From Astragalus membranaceus (lineage: Eukaryota > Streptophyta > Magnoliopsida > Fabales > Fabaceae), in contig CM076847.1 of the NCBI GenBank assembly GCA_039519185.1, forward strand, positions 43,248,916 through 43,312,915: DNA of 64,000 nt, in the 5' to 3' direction. The number at the start of each line of letters is the position of its first letter. Within the stretch, counting starts at the first letter, position 1. The notes under the pieces are model-generated. The model was given only the letters and a program-made list of their open reading frames with translations, was not told where the DNA came from and did no database searches. The position numbers and the translations under genes were made by a program. Below are positions 43,401-55,275 of this stretch, piece by piece.

Positions 43401-46170
43401 GGCAGGTGAAGAGCCTACTGAAAAAGATGGACTTATTAGAGGTACGTGCTTCATTAATGGTACTCCTTTGAAAGCTATTGTTGATACTGGTGCTACGCAT
43501 TACTTTATTGCTGCTGATTGTTGTAAAAGATTGAATCTTGTATTGTCTGCTATGAATGGAGAGATGGTTGTCGACACTCCAGCTAAGGGGTCGGTAACTA
43601 CTTCTCTAGTGTGTTCTCAGTGTCCCTTGTCGATCTTCGACAGAGACTTTGTTGTGGAGTTTGTTTGTTTGCCGTTGAGCGGATTGGATGTAATCTTGGG
43701 TATGAACTAGTTAGAGCATAACCATGTCCATATTAATTGTCGTAGCAAGTCGGTGAGTTTTGAAGAGAGGAGTCTGGTCTGTTATCCGCTAGTCAGTTGC
43801 AGAAGTTGATGAAAGGAGGAGTTCAGTTTTTCTCGCTGATGGCGTCGTTGTCTGTTGAGAATCAAGCTATCATTGAAGAGTTGCAGGTGCTGCGCGAGTT
43901 TCCTGATGTTTTCCCTGATGAGATTCCAAGTGTACCGCCAGAGAGGGAAGTTGAGTTCTCTATTGATCTTGTACCTGGTACCAGACCTGTTTCTATGGCA
44001 CCGTACAGGATGTCCGCCTCCGAATTGTCTGAGTTGAAGAAGCAACTTGAGGATCTGCTCGAGAAGAAGTTTGTGAGGCCGAGTGTATCGCCGTGGAGAG
44101 CTCCTGTGTTGTTAGTGAAGAAGAAGGATGGTAGTATGAGGCTCTGTGTGGATTATCGGCAGTTGAATAAGGTGACAATTAAGAACAGGTATCCACTTCC
44201 GAGGATAGAGGATTTGATGGATCAGTTAGTGGGTGCTCAAGTATTCAGTAAGATTGATTTGAGGTCGGGTTATCATCAGATCAAGGTGAAGGACGAAGAT
44301 ATTCAGAAGACGGCTTTCAGAACCCGTTATGGTCATTATGAGTATTCGGTGATGCCGTTCGGTGTTACCAACGCACCGGGAGTATTTATGGAATATATGA
44401 ATCGTATTTTTCATACTTACTGAGATCGGTTTGTGGTGGTGTTCATTGACGACATTCTGATTTACTCTAAATCGGAAGAAGAGCATGCAGAGCATCCGAG
44501 GTTAGTATTGGAAGTACTGAAGGAAAAGAAGCTGTATGCGAAGTTGTCAAATTTTGAGTTCTGGTTGAAGGAAGTGAGTTTTCTCGGTCATGTCATTTCT
44601 GGTAGTGGTATTGCGGTGGATCCGTCGAAAGTAGAAGCAGTGTTGAATTGGGAAGCTCCGAAGTCGGCTACTGAAATTAGAAGCTTTTTGGGATTGGCCG
44701 GCTATTATAGAAAATTCATTGAAGGTTTTTCTAAGTTAGCACTTCTGTTAACTCAGTTAACCTGCAAAGGAAAGGCTTTTGTTTCGGACTCCCGTTGTGA
44801 AGAAAGTTTCGCAGAATTGAAGAAGAGATTGACAACGTCTCCTGTCTTGACGTTGCCCAATCCGGAAGGGTCGTTTGTGGTGTATTGTGATGCTTCGAAA
44901 ATGGGATTAGGTGGTGTGCTTATGCAAGATGGGAATGTTATTGCGTATGCATCGAGACAGTTAAGAGTTCATGAGAAGAATTATCCCACTCATGACTTGG
45001 AGTTAGCTGCAGTGGTCTTTGTGCTGAAGATTTGGAGGCACTATCTCTATGGTTCCAGATTTGAGGTGTTTAGTGATCATAAGAGCTTGAGATATTTGTT
45101 TGACCAGAAGGAGTTGAATATGAGGCAACGACGATGGTTGGAGTTGTTAAAGGACTATGATTTCGGTTTGAACTATCATCCAGGCAAAGCTAATGTCGTG
45201 ACTGATGCTTTAAGCCGGAAGACCTTGCATATGTCGACAATGATGGTTAAGGAGTTAGAACTGATTGAGGAGTTCAGAGATATAAGTCTGGTTTGTGAAG
45301 TGACACCTCAGAGTATTAAGCTAGGAATGTTAAAGATTGGTAATGATTTTCTGAACAGCATCAGAGAAGCCCAGAAAAGAGATGTTAAACTGGTAGACTT
45401 GACGGTCGGGATTGATCGATCTGAGAATGAGGACTTCAGGTTGGATTCCCAAGGTGTGTTGAGGTTCCGTGGTAGGATTTGTATTCCTGATGATGCAGAC
45501 ATGAAGAAAGCCATTCTTGAAGAGAGTCACAGGAGTAAGTTAAGTATTCATCCGGGAGCTACAAAGATGTATCAAGACCTGAAGAAGTTGTTTTGGTGAC
45601 CTGGTATGAAGCGAGACGTGGCGCAGTTCGTTTATGCATGTTTGACTTGCCAGAAGTCAAAGGTTGAGCATCAGAAGCCTGCTGGGTTGATGCAACCGTT
45701 AGAAATTCCAGAGTGGAAATGGGATAGCATTTCGATGGACTTTGTGACGGGATTGCCTAATACTGCGAAAGGGTATGATGCAATTTGGGTGATTGTTGAC
45801 AGGTTAACGAAATCGTCTCATTTTGTTCCTGTCAGCATCACGTATCCGGTGTCGAAGTTGGCGGAGATTTTTATCCGGGAGATTGTGAAGCTTCATGGAG
45901 TTCCTGCAAGTATTGTTTTGGATAGAGATCCGAGGTTCACTTCAGATTTCTGGAAGAGTTTGCAAGAGAAGTTGGGGTCTAAGTTGAGGTTGAGTTCGGC
46001 ATATCATCCTCAGACAGATGGTCAGTCCGAGAGGACAATTCAGTCATTAGAAGATTTGTTGAGGGCTTGTGTTTTGGAACAAGGAGGTTCGTGGGATTCC
46101 TACCTTCCACTGATAGAGTTCACGTATAACAACAGTTACCATTCTAGTATTGGGATGGCACCTTTTGAAG
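43401..46170 (+). pseudogene. Chromovirus protease, reverse transcriptase, RNase H and integrase
   Basis: Protease: IVDTGATHYFI (about 43475), ending GLDVILGMN before TAG at 43708 (expected TGG). A frame change near 43785 leads to RT: APYRMSASELSELKKQL, LCVDYRQLNKVTIKNRYPLP, KIDLRSGYHQIKV and the catalytic FIDDILIYSK (44441-44470). RNase H: VVYCDASKMGLGGVL, HDLELAAVVFVLK, DHKSLRYLF, NVVTDALSRK. Integrase: YACLTCQKSK in the zinc domain, then D in SISMDFVTGLP, D in LDRDPRF and E in TDGQSERT. Breaks: TGA at 44421 before DRFVVVF, and TGA at 45597 where a second tryptophan is expected (TGG to TGA). Catalytic residues of all four enzymes are intact. Confidence 0.95.
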
Positions 46171-46813
46171 AATGAATGGAGAGAGTGTAGAACCCCGCTG
46201 TGTTGGTATGAGTCTGGAGAGAGTGTGGTGCTTGGACCGGAGATTGTTCGAGAGACAACTGAAAAAGTGAAATTAAGTCGTGAGAAAATGAAGGCTTCAC
46301 AGAGTCGACAGAAGAGTTATCACGACAAGCGGACGAAAGATTTAGAGTTTCAATGGGGTGAGCATGTATTTATGAGAGTCACTCCAGTGACCGGTGTTGG
46401 ACGCGCTTTGAAGTCGAAGAAGCTCACTCCTCGTTTTATTAGTCCTTATCAGATTTCAGAGAGAGTCGAGAATGTTGCATATAGAGTGGCTTTACCGCCT
46501 AACCTTTCGAATTTGCATGACGTGATTCATGTGTCGCAACTTCGGAAGTATATTTCGGATCCATCTCATGTGATCCGCATGAATGATGCGGAGGTACGGG
46601 ATAATCTCACGGTGGAGACGATGCCTGTACGGATCGAAGGTCATGAGGTGAAAGTTTTAAGAGGCAAGGAGAATGCGTTGGTAAAAGTTGCCTGGCTAGG
46701 ACCTACCGGAGAGAGCATGACGTGGGAGCTGGAGAGCAAGATGCGGGAATCCTATCCCGAGCTATTTGAATCAGGTAAATTTCGAGGACGAAATATTCTA
46801 AGTGGGGGAGAGT
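46150..46813 (+). pseudogene. Chromovirus integrase C-terminus and chromodomain-like module
   Basis: After a frame change near 46165 the polyprotein continues CRTPLCWYESGE, then KSYHDKRTKDLEFQWGEHVF (GPY/F-type region), LTPRFISPYQI, LPPNLSNLHDVIHVSQLRKY, and ends with a chromodomain-like segment (VRIEGHEVKVLRGK, VKVAWLGPTGESMTWELE, YPELF). Chromodomains direct chromovirus integration to marked chromatin. The stop at 46816 overlaps the LTR start, and the polypurine tract AGTGGGGGAGAGT (46801-46813) lies within the last codons. Confidence 0.9.
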
Positions 46814-49374
46814 TGTAACGCCCAAATAATTTAATTATTTATCTAATTAAATTATTTAGGTATTTTATTAGTATAGTCATATTTATTAATTAATAAAATG
46901 ATGTTTTATTTAAATTAGGGAGTGGTGTTTAGTAATTAGCTGAGTAGTAGACGGGGGCCCGTGATCCAAGAGCCCAAAGCATAGGCGCATGAGTGGGAGC
47001 CTAGCTAGGGTTTTGGGAGCATTTGCGCATTGTTGGAGAAAAAGAAAAGAAAAGAGAGAATTGCGAAGAGAGGAGAAGAGAGGGACGGCGCACCAAGGAG
47101 AAAGGAGAGGAGCTTGTTGCGGTGGTTCTTTGGAGTCTTCGTACGAGAGGATCACGTATTCGGCAAACCTAAGGTAAGGGTGGGTTCTACTTTATAATAG
47201 GGTGTATGATGGGGGTTATGTGGGAGATAGGACCTATGATGCCTCTTTGATCTTGTTGATGTTGATTTAGTGATGTTTTGGATGTACTCATGTTGATTGA
47301 TCATGGTGAAACCTTGGTGTTTGGTGCGAATTGAAGTTGTTGTTGGGTTGCTGGAAACGGCGCCCTGCCCCTGGGCGCCGTGTCTGTGTTGTGTTTGTTT
47401 TCTGCTGGAGGCGCCCTGTTGCTGGGCGCCAAGCCAGTGTTGCGTATGTTGCTGATTTTGGCGCCCTAGGCGACCAGTCATGATGTCCTGTTGTTGTTGT
47501 TGTTGTTGGAAGTGGCGCCCTAGGCGCCCAGTGATGCTGTCCTTGTTGCTGGAGTTGGCGCCCTAGGCGCCCAGTGTGGTCTGGTGCGTGTCTGTGTTGC
47601 TGTGAAGGGCGCCCTAGGCGCCCAGTGATGTCCCATGTTCTGCTGCTGCTATTTGCCTGCCTGTGTTGCTGATGTTCTAGGCGCCCTGTTGCTGGGCGCC
47701 AAGTCTGGTGTTGCCTCTGTTGTGCTAGGCGCCCTGCCCCTGGGCGCCATGTCTGATTTTGTTGCTGCTGTGCTTGGCGCCCTGCCCCTGGGCGCCATGT
47801 CTGGTTGTGTCACTGTTGCACTAGGCGCCCTGTTGCTGGGCGCCAGTTTATGTTCTGTTGCTGATGCTCTTGGCGCCTTGTTGCTGGGCGCCAGTTTCTG
47901 TTGTCGTTGTTGCCTGCTAGGCGCCATGTTGTTGGGCGCCAGTTTCTGTCTTGTTGCTGTTGCTGTTTTTCTGAAAATTCACTGTTGCTGTCACAGTGAA
48001 CAAAATGTTGCTGTTTTTCACAAATAATGTTGCTGTCACAGTGAATAAAATGTTGCTGTTTTTCACAAATAATGTTGCTGTCACAGTGAACAAAATGTTG
48101 CGGTTTTCACAAATAATGTTGCTGTCACGGTGAACAAAATGTTGCTGTTTTCTTTCTAAAAATGATGTTGCTGTTTTTCTGAAAATTTACTGTTGCTGTC
48201 ACATTTTTATGTTGCTGTTTTGCTGGAAAATCACTGTTGCTGTCACCATTTTCGTGTTGCTGTTTTGCTGGAAAATCACCGTTGTTGTCACCATTTCCAT
48301 GTTGCTGTTTTTACGAAAATTAACTGTTGCCGTTTCCATTTTAAGTTGCTGTTTTTAAAAGCTATTGTCGCTGTTTATTGTAAGTTGGTATTGTTCCTGG
48401 TGTCGTAAATTGTCGTTGTCCCCGGTGTTATAAAATTGTTGTTGTCATTGATGTTGTAAATTTATTGGTGTCCTTGGTGTCGGTGGTCGCTGGTCAAGTT
48501 GTTAGACTGTCCTATAGGTGTAGGTGTATTGGTGATGATTGGTGCTATTGGTGATGGTATAACAGGTGATGTGCCTATTTTATGGGCTAAGGTGAACAGG
48601 TGATGGGTCTATGACCATTTATTGATGTTGGTGCTGATTGTGTCACATAGATGACTGTTGTTGTTGATTGACTTTGGTGTGTTGTTCATGGTGTCGCATA
48701 CATTTCATATGCATTATATTTTGGTGATGAAGGCTTCGGCCATGGAGCTATAGGTGATGATGGTGATCATACAGGTGGTGATGCCCTTGTTGGCTACGTT
48801 ATTGGTGATGATTGGTACCACATGCATATGCCCATTGGTGTGGGTTGCATCTCAAACACTTACTCATGATGTTGGTGATAAACCTTAGTGATGTGTAATT
48901 TGATGTTGTTGTGAAGCGGTTGATATAGTTGTCATAATTCTAGCATATTGCCAATCATATATGCTATTATAATGTAGATATCTCACCCCTTCTGTTTGAA
49001 TGTCACCCCTATGCTGGTAACGTGCAGGTGATTGCGAGTGAAGGCATGTCCACCTTCGCTAGTAGAGTCGGTGTCGTCGCTATGATACGTAGCACTCGGG
49101 GGGATGAACGCTAGGCTTTATTAGTGTCTCTATTGTTCTAATTTTTGAAGTTGTATAGTGATGTTAAATTTTTTGTTGAACCCTTCATTTTTATTTTTAT
49201 TCCGCTGCATGGTGATGGAGTTACTATTATATGTCGTACTATTTAATGGTAAATTTTATTATTGGTGTGTGATGTTTAACGTGTAAGTGTAGCATCCCTT
49301 GTGGGTGTAGTGAAAAATGTTTTTGAAAACTCTGATTTTTGTCAAAATTTTCCGGGTAGAAAAGGGGTGTTACA
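46814..49374 (+). mobile_element. 3' LTR of the chromovirus
   Basis: 2561 bp, TGTAACGCCC to GGGTGTTACA. It carries the GGCGCC array (about 47350-47945), the 45-bp repeats (about 47985-48150) and the same TG-rich tract as the 5' LTR. Confidence 0.93.
47350..47945 (+). repeat. GGCGCC palindrome array in the 3' LTR
   Basis: Same array as at 40305-40845, slightly better preserved: several units read GGCGCCCTGCCCCTGGGCGCC or GGCGCCCTGTTGCTGGGCGCC. Long open frames on both strands across it follow from the repeat period. Confidence 0.9.
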
Positions 49375-49440
49375 ATCCGCCTGAAATTTCTGGCGGATTT
49401 CGTGGCGCCGAAACATCCGCCGGAAAGTCCACAAATCCAC

Positions 49441-49734
49441 GGCAAAAACCGTTTTTTTCTTTTAAAAATTAATTATTTTTAAAAAATAATTTTTTTTTAA
49501 AATCGTTTTATTTTAAAAATTAATATTATTTTATTAAAAATTCTAATTGATTATTTCATTAAAAACTTTAATTATTGATAAAATAATAAAATTTAATAAT
49601 TAATTAATTTACTATTTAAAAAAATAAAAATTAGGAATGAAAAATAATCATTAATCTAAATAAATATATATCCATACAACAACAAAAATATCCATACAAT
49701 AAAAAAATATTCATACAACAAAATAAAATAATCC
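49441..49734. other. AT-rich CACTA untranslated region
   Basis: Between the subterminal repeats and the accessory gene: strongly AT-rich, with TTAAAAATTAATT words and repeated TCCATACAACAAAAATA (49670-49710). No gene is seen. It could be the 3' UTR of the minus-strand accessory gene. Confidence 0.6.
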
Positions 49735-50765
49735 AAAGCTATTGGGGTGGCTGCTGGTCTGACTCATCACCCTGATAATAGGTATCATCAGATGCAAGAA
49801 AAGCACTAATCGAATCGATATTATTAAGATCGATGTGGGGCTGCTGGGGTGACCGCCGCTGGGGGTGCTGGTTTGGCCGGTTTGGCTGGTATGGCAGAGG
49901 TGCATACTGCTGGGATTACTGTGGTGCATACTACTGTTGAGGCCACTGCTGAAATGCACCGCCGTAATGCTGCTGTGGTAGGTAGGATGGCATATGTGAT
50001 GAGGATGGCCTCGAGTGCTGAGACATCAGCTGATCCTACAAAAACATAAAGCGCTCCTCATTTAGCCTGGCCTGCTCCGCAGCTAACCTAGCCTGCTCCT
50101 CGATGCGCTCCACAGCTACCCTAGCCTGCTCCTCCATGTGCTCCTCAGCTATCCTGGCTTTCTCCCGAAGCGCCTGCACTTCCCGTTCATTTTGCTCCTA
50201 CTGCTCGGCAAACTGACACTGGGCCACGCTCAGTTGCTGCGTCAATTGCGTAACAGCATGCAACTCACCAGCATTGGGAACATAAGAGCGACCAGTACTC
50301 GAGGATCCAGAATATTGTGAAGCTGATAGACTCGGAATAATGCTTGTTCGGAAAGGAGCCGGTCCAATACCACCTGATCCCACCATACGATTACTCTTTT
50401 GGGGACCAACTGCTCTCTCCGAAATATCACGAGCTACTCTAGCCTCCTCCACTGGATCGATACCAGCTGCCCCACTGCTCTGTTGTGACTGATGGTACTC
50501 AGTCAGCCCACCCTGGAAGCTCTCCTGAAAGAAATAACCCAACAAATAAATAACTATAGCAAAAGTAGTCTTAATATAATATTCCTCGCCCGATATAAAA
50601 ATTAATATAAATAATAAACATTAATATATAATTGTAAAAGTAATTTTACCTGAATATTCCTCGCCCGATTTGTAGCAAAGTCATCAGTGTCCTCCCGCAT
50701 ATGAATGTAGCGATGCAACTCAGGCAAAGTGATTGCCATTTGTTCCCTCGCCTCCTATATATATA

Positions 50766-50818
<53 letters not shown>

Positions 50819-51856
50819 TATTAATTAATACACATGAAAATGACTAGTTAATTATAAATAATTAATTAATCAAGTAATAAAGTAATAAATTTACCAAACG
50901 CCTGTGATGCGTTGCAGTATTAACACTCCCCCTTGTGTGTGTGCAGCCATCTTTTTCAGAACCACGGTTCTTCTTGGCTTTCTCACAAAAATTCCTAAAT
51001 TATGGTGTCTGCCAGTACTCCTGTAACCCAGCCCAAGTTGAGTCTCCCATATAAGATGGCTTCGCATTCTTACCGCGCGCCTCCCGCAGTAATTCAGAAT
51101 AGCGATGGGAACATCTCTTATGGAAGACTCTCTCAACTTCCCTTTGCTGCTCTGGTAACCATGTACATTTTTCCTATTTAAGAAATTTACATTAATGTTG
51201 TTAATTATAAGACAAATATTAATTAATCAAGTCAATAAGATAATACACCAAATTAATTTATTATTTAGTAAAACAACTTACCAAAAATGATTTTAGCATC
51301 CTCCCAATTGCGTCTGTATCTTTTCTAACAGCCGTCCAATTCTTCCAGCTGCTTGTGAAATTCTCCATGATTGTTTTTGTGATGGCGGTAGCTGTAGCTT
51401 TCGAAGGAAGAAAGCTGCATTAAAAAAAGATGAATTTTATTACACCAAATCATATAAGTTATATAAAAGGAAACAAAAATAAATTAATAAATAATAAGAT
51501 ATATACTTACGAATCGCCAGCAGTCTCCAATAAGATACGCCATCAGGTGTATACCTCACCACCTCACGGTCAACAGTGAATGTGCGTACCCCATCAGAAT
51601 CAACATCTGTCGGGGCTAAGCCCTCAGTAGCAGTAGGAATCACTAGGTCCCCTGCAGTACTAGCACTAGCACCCTCAGACCCAGGTGGTGGCAAATATCT
51701 GCCACCAAAAACAGCAACACGAGCAGGCTGAACACGACGCCCTAGACGAGTAGAAGTCTTCCGCCTACTAGTGCTGGCGGCATCACCCGTGATAGGTGGA
51801 GGAACATATGTCTCGTCATCGGATCCTGAGTGAGATGCCATGCTAGACATATACAT
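49735..51856 (-). pseudogene. CACTA accessory protein (TNPA-like; plant transposase Ptta/En/Spm, PF03004-type), multi-exon
   Basis: Starts near 51856 (MYMSSMASHSGSDDE; a start at MASH is also possible) with an Arg/Ser-rich N-terminus. Internal exons read TKTIMENFTSSWKNW … MLKSFL before a GTAAGTT donor (51290), then WLPEQQREVERVF, SYMGDSTWAGLQEYW and AKKNRGSEKDGC, the conserved core of this family (51140-50895). Next come AITLPELHRYIHMRED (50740-50660), then a long coiled-coil region rich in EEQAR and AEQAR (50300-50030) and a Gln/Pro-rich tail ending DQQPPQ (49740). Breaks: TAA near 51003, TAG near 50200 and a few more in the tail. In Spm such proteins bind subterminal repeats. An AT microsatellite lies in the intron at 50755-50813. 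Confidence 0.8.
50755..50813. repeat. (TA)n microsatellite
   Basis: About 28 TA units with one TTT interruption, in an intron of the CACTA accessory gene. Confidence 0.97.
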
Positions 51857-51956
51857 TTAAACAAACAAACATACCCTAAACAAGGTTAACATAAACATAC
51901 TAAACAAAAATATATAAACATAACAAACATAAATTACATCGTTGATTAAAAATAGG

Positions 51957-51982
51957 TTAACATATATATATATATATATTGT
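51957..51982. repeat. Short (AT)n run
   Basis: ATATATATATATATATATAT-type run between the two CACTA genes, beyond the transposase stop. Confidence 0.9.
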
Positions 51983-52532
51983 TGAAACATAAATAACTAA
52001 TTGGAATCCCATTCATTCTCAAAATCATCATCATCAGAGGAGTGAATTCTTGATACACCAATGTGGTCTGTTGCTTCTTCATCAGCATCTTCTTCGTCAT
52101 CAACTTCATCGCCGGTGTTTGGCTCATCACATAAACGACTAATGGGTTCAACTTGAATCACTTCATTTACATTAGACATCTGTTCCATTTGATATGGCAC
52201 ATCTTCCACCTTGTCATCATTTGTTTCAATGCGACCTCTTGGTTTTGTTTTAATTGCGACACACCAACCACGCCTATCAGTCCGCGTTGATGGATAAGGG
52301 ACATAATAGACTTGTCTCACATTTTGTGCAATGACGAACGGATCTTACAGTCGATATCTACCATTCATTTTAATGTCCACTGTATTTGACTTTGGATTCA
52401 CCTTTGTTCCTCGAGCAGACGGATCAAACCAATTACAATAAAAAACCACTACCTTCTGACTAAAATCTAGATGGGGGTACAAAAGTTCATATAAGTGTTG
52501 AACCACACCATAAAAATCATCTTCACCTCCTC

Positions 52533-55275
52533 TGTAATACCCCCAATTTTTCGCTAATTAAATTAATTGGCGTAAATTAATATTTAGTGATTTATTGTGT
52601 GATTGAAAATTTCATGATTTGAAAATGAGTTGCTTGAAAAATAATTGGCTTGGATTGGCAATTAATTTAATTGTGTGACAAATTGAGTTAATTGCATCAT
52701 ATTAGTTTATTAGGAGTGGGAAGGAGTCATAGGGAATGAAGTTAGTACGTGAGGGGTAGAACTGTCTTTTCCCTATACCCTATATTTATACTCCTCCTCA
52801 GCTGAACTTAAAGGAGAAGATATCATTTTTCTAAGTCTAAAAGTCAGCAAGCTGAAGAGAGGAAGAGAGGGGAGAGGGCGTGGGTTGTGAGGAAGGAAGA
52901 GAGGAGGAACTTCTCAAAAATCCATTGCATGTTGAATCCATGGGTACCAAAATGATCAGCACACTCCCTCCATTCTATTGATACCATTTTTCCATCTCAG
53001 AAACTCCTCCCTTTCCAAATCACCATTGAAGCCCAGCCAAGCTTCACCCAGCCATGCAAATTCGAGTTTGAGGGAGAAGAAGGGTTCAACAGAAAATTCT
53101 GGGTAAAACCCGTTTTACCTACCTTCAGTGTTTCGTTCGTATCTCCCTGTACTGACCTCCGATTCAGTTGATTTTTATTTATTTGGAAACTAGACAGAAA
53201 ATGCTCCAGTTTAGACCCAAGAATCATCCGATTTCACTGAGAATGTAGGGAGATATCACCTTCCTAAGTTTCGTTTCCAGAATCAGCTTCAGTCTTGACC
53301 CAGCTTCATTGTTTCGGTTGTAACTCTCTGGATATAGGATGCATGTGGTTGAAACCTCCACCTTCAGAAACTAGAGAAAAATCCCTTCACCATAGGCTCT
53401 CGTTTTGCTAAGTTTGGTTGAGATTTGAGTGAGTTACGCTCGTTGAAAATTGGCGTTTAGTTGCTGGAAACAGCAGGAGCAGTTTCCGTTAGTTCGTGTT
53501 CGAGAAGTTTCGGCGTTGGGTGGTCGTCATCTCCAAAAAGGTGAGTTCTATAACTCACTAGGGAAACCATGAATATGTGTATGCATGTGTGTCCTGGTTC
53601 AGGTCTCGCGTTTTTATAAAATTCGAGTCGATAATGTTTACGAAAATCTCGCGTGTGAGTCGTCGAGTCATTAGGTCATTGGAATTAAAATTGCTAAATT
53701 GCATGAGTGTGATTGTTGAATGAATTTTATTGATTGTACTGAATGTACTGGTTTCCATGTCTGTATTGATGGGTTATCGAGTTTGAATGTGAATCGGAAT
53801 GGACATGGGAACGATCGGAATAGGTAAGAAAACGCGAAAACAGTTTTTCTGAAATACAGAGAGTCACGCACGGATCGTGTGTATGGGCGCACGGGTCGTG
53901 CGTGAGACTCTGAAACTCATGGTGCCGTTTTTGAAAACGCGCACGGGTCGTGCGCCATAGCGCATGGACCGTGTGTATCCTTCTGATGCCAACTTTTAAA
54001 ATATGTCCTAAGCTATTCCGAATGGTCCCAAGTCCCTTCTAATCCACTCTCCAAGTCTCCCCAATGATGGGAGCACTTTAATTCTATGTGTTTGACTGTG
54101 ATTGAATCCAGGTTATGTTAGTGCCATGTGATTGTTTATGTTTGGATTTTGTTCAAGTGCAGTGAATGCTCATGTGATTGACCATTGGTTTCATGTTATG
54201 ACTTTGTGATTTGTGTATTGTGCTGGACTGACTCGTTTAGTAAGGTTATTAAGTTAAGTTAGCGAATCATTAGTAATCCATGTGAGATCACTAAATTATA
54301 AGATTAAGTTAATAACTAGATCACCTAATGTTAAGAATAAGATTAGGTCATGATAAGGCTCAGTGATTGAGTATGCTTTCAGGTTAGGCTCAGTGATTGA
54401 GCAGTTTTCATTGTTCATTGTTATTGTATATTCTATATGCATCATTGTTTAGGCTCAGTGATTGAGCGTAGTTCATTGTCAGGGTGACGACCCTATTTCA
54501 GATTAGTGTGCTGGGGGAGAGGGAGTCATGACCCTTATGAACCTAGGCCCCGTTAGGGACCCATTAGTGATTAGTGGGGACGGGTTCACCGGAAGCTTAT
54601 TATGCCAAGTGACCGGTGACACGCTAAGAATCATTGTTAGGCTCAGTGATTGAGCATAGTTCATGGTTAGGCTCAGTGATTGAGCATAGTTCATGGTTAG
54701 GCTCAGTGATTGAGCATAGTTCATTGTTAGGCTCAGTGATTGAGCATAGTTCAGCCACATAGTCAACTTTAAGGACTATGAGTTTTTGATAATGAATCAA
54801 GCATAATTGAACCGAGAGGATTAGTAAGGGGTCGCGATAGGACTCACTGAGACAAGTTGTCTCACCCAATCCATTGTTGTTGTTTTCAGTTAAGCAGGGA
54901 AAGTTGAAGACCGTGAGGCATGGCTATGAAGATGCTTGAGGAGCAGCCGCTATCTTTATTTCTGTATGTCTTATATTTCAGTTTCCCTTGTATCTCTGTA
55001 TTTTGTATTCAGTATCTTAAGACTACTCGATTGTACGACTTATGTATTTCAAGTTGTGAATCGCTTCCACAGACTTTCGGTTTTGAGTATTGAACACTAG
55101 TTGAGGGTGTAAGGACCGACTTCATTATATTCAGTTCAGTTATTTTAAGTACGTTTGATGAGTGATTCATCGAAGTTTAGTATGTGTTCAATATGTTAAA
55201 AGGAAAGTCACTCTGATGTATGCCAGTAGTGCGCTTCGGTAATTTCTACAAGATAGAAATTAACGGGGTGTTACA
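52533..55275 (+). mobile_element. Solo LTR in the CACTA transposase (family B)
   Basis: 2743 bp, TGTAATACCCCCAATTTTTC to ACGGGGTGTTACA. TCCTC flanks both sides (52528-52532 and 55276-55280). There is no internal region, primer site or polyprotein. A TATA-like TATATTTATAC lies at 52781. It carries GCACGGGTCGTGC palindromes (53868-53975) and 30-bp repeats (54637-54756). It lies antisense to the transposase, splitting it between the GVTGG and EDDFYG codons. Termini and length suggest a Ty3/gypsy element. The family recurs at 58563 and 63171. Confidence 0.9.
54637..54756 (+). repeat. 30-bp tandem repeat
   Basis: Four near-identical units of GTTAGGCTCAGTGATTGAGC plus ATAGTTCATG. Single relics occur at 54354, 54385 and 54449. 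AGGCTCAGTGATTGAGC is itself an imperfect palindrome (GCTCA…TGAGC). Confidence 0.93.

Larger units (their letters stand above)
39759..49374 (+). mobile_element. Tekay/Del-like chromovirus (Ty3/gypsy), full-length but defective
   Basis: Two 2.56-kb LTRs (39759-42314 and 46814-49374), a primer binding site, gag, protease, RT, RNase H, integrase and a chromodomain-like C-terminus in chromovirus order, and a polypurine tract. It sits in the subterminal region of the CACTA element. The 5-bp flanks (TTTTC left, ATCCG right) do not match, and the 5' LTR starts TGTTTAACG against TGTAACG in the 3' LTR, so the ends may have been altered or recombined. At least five frame breaks or stops make it non-functional. 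Confidence 0.92.

Noticed and set aside
47635..48027. 130-codon Leu/Gly/Ala-rich plus-strand frame and its antisense partner
   Set aside because: Produced by the period of the GGCGCC array in the chromovirus LTR; open on both strands.
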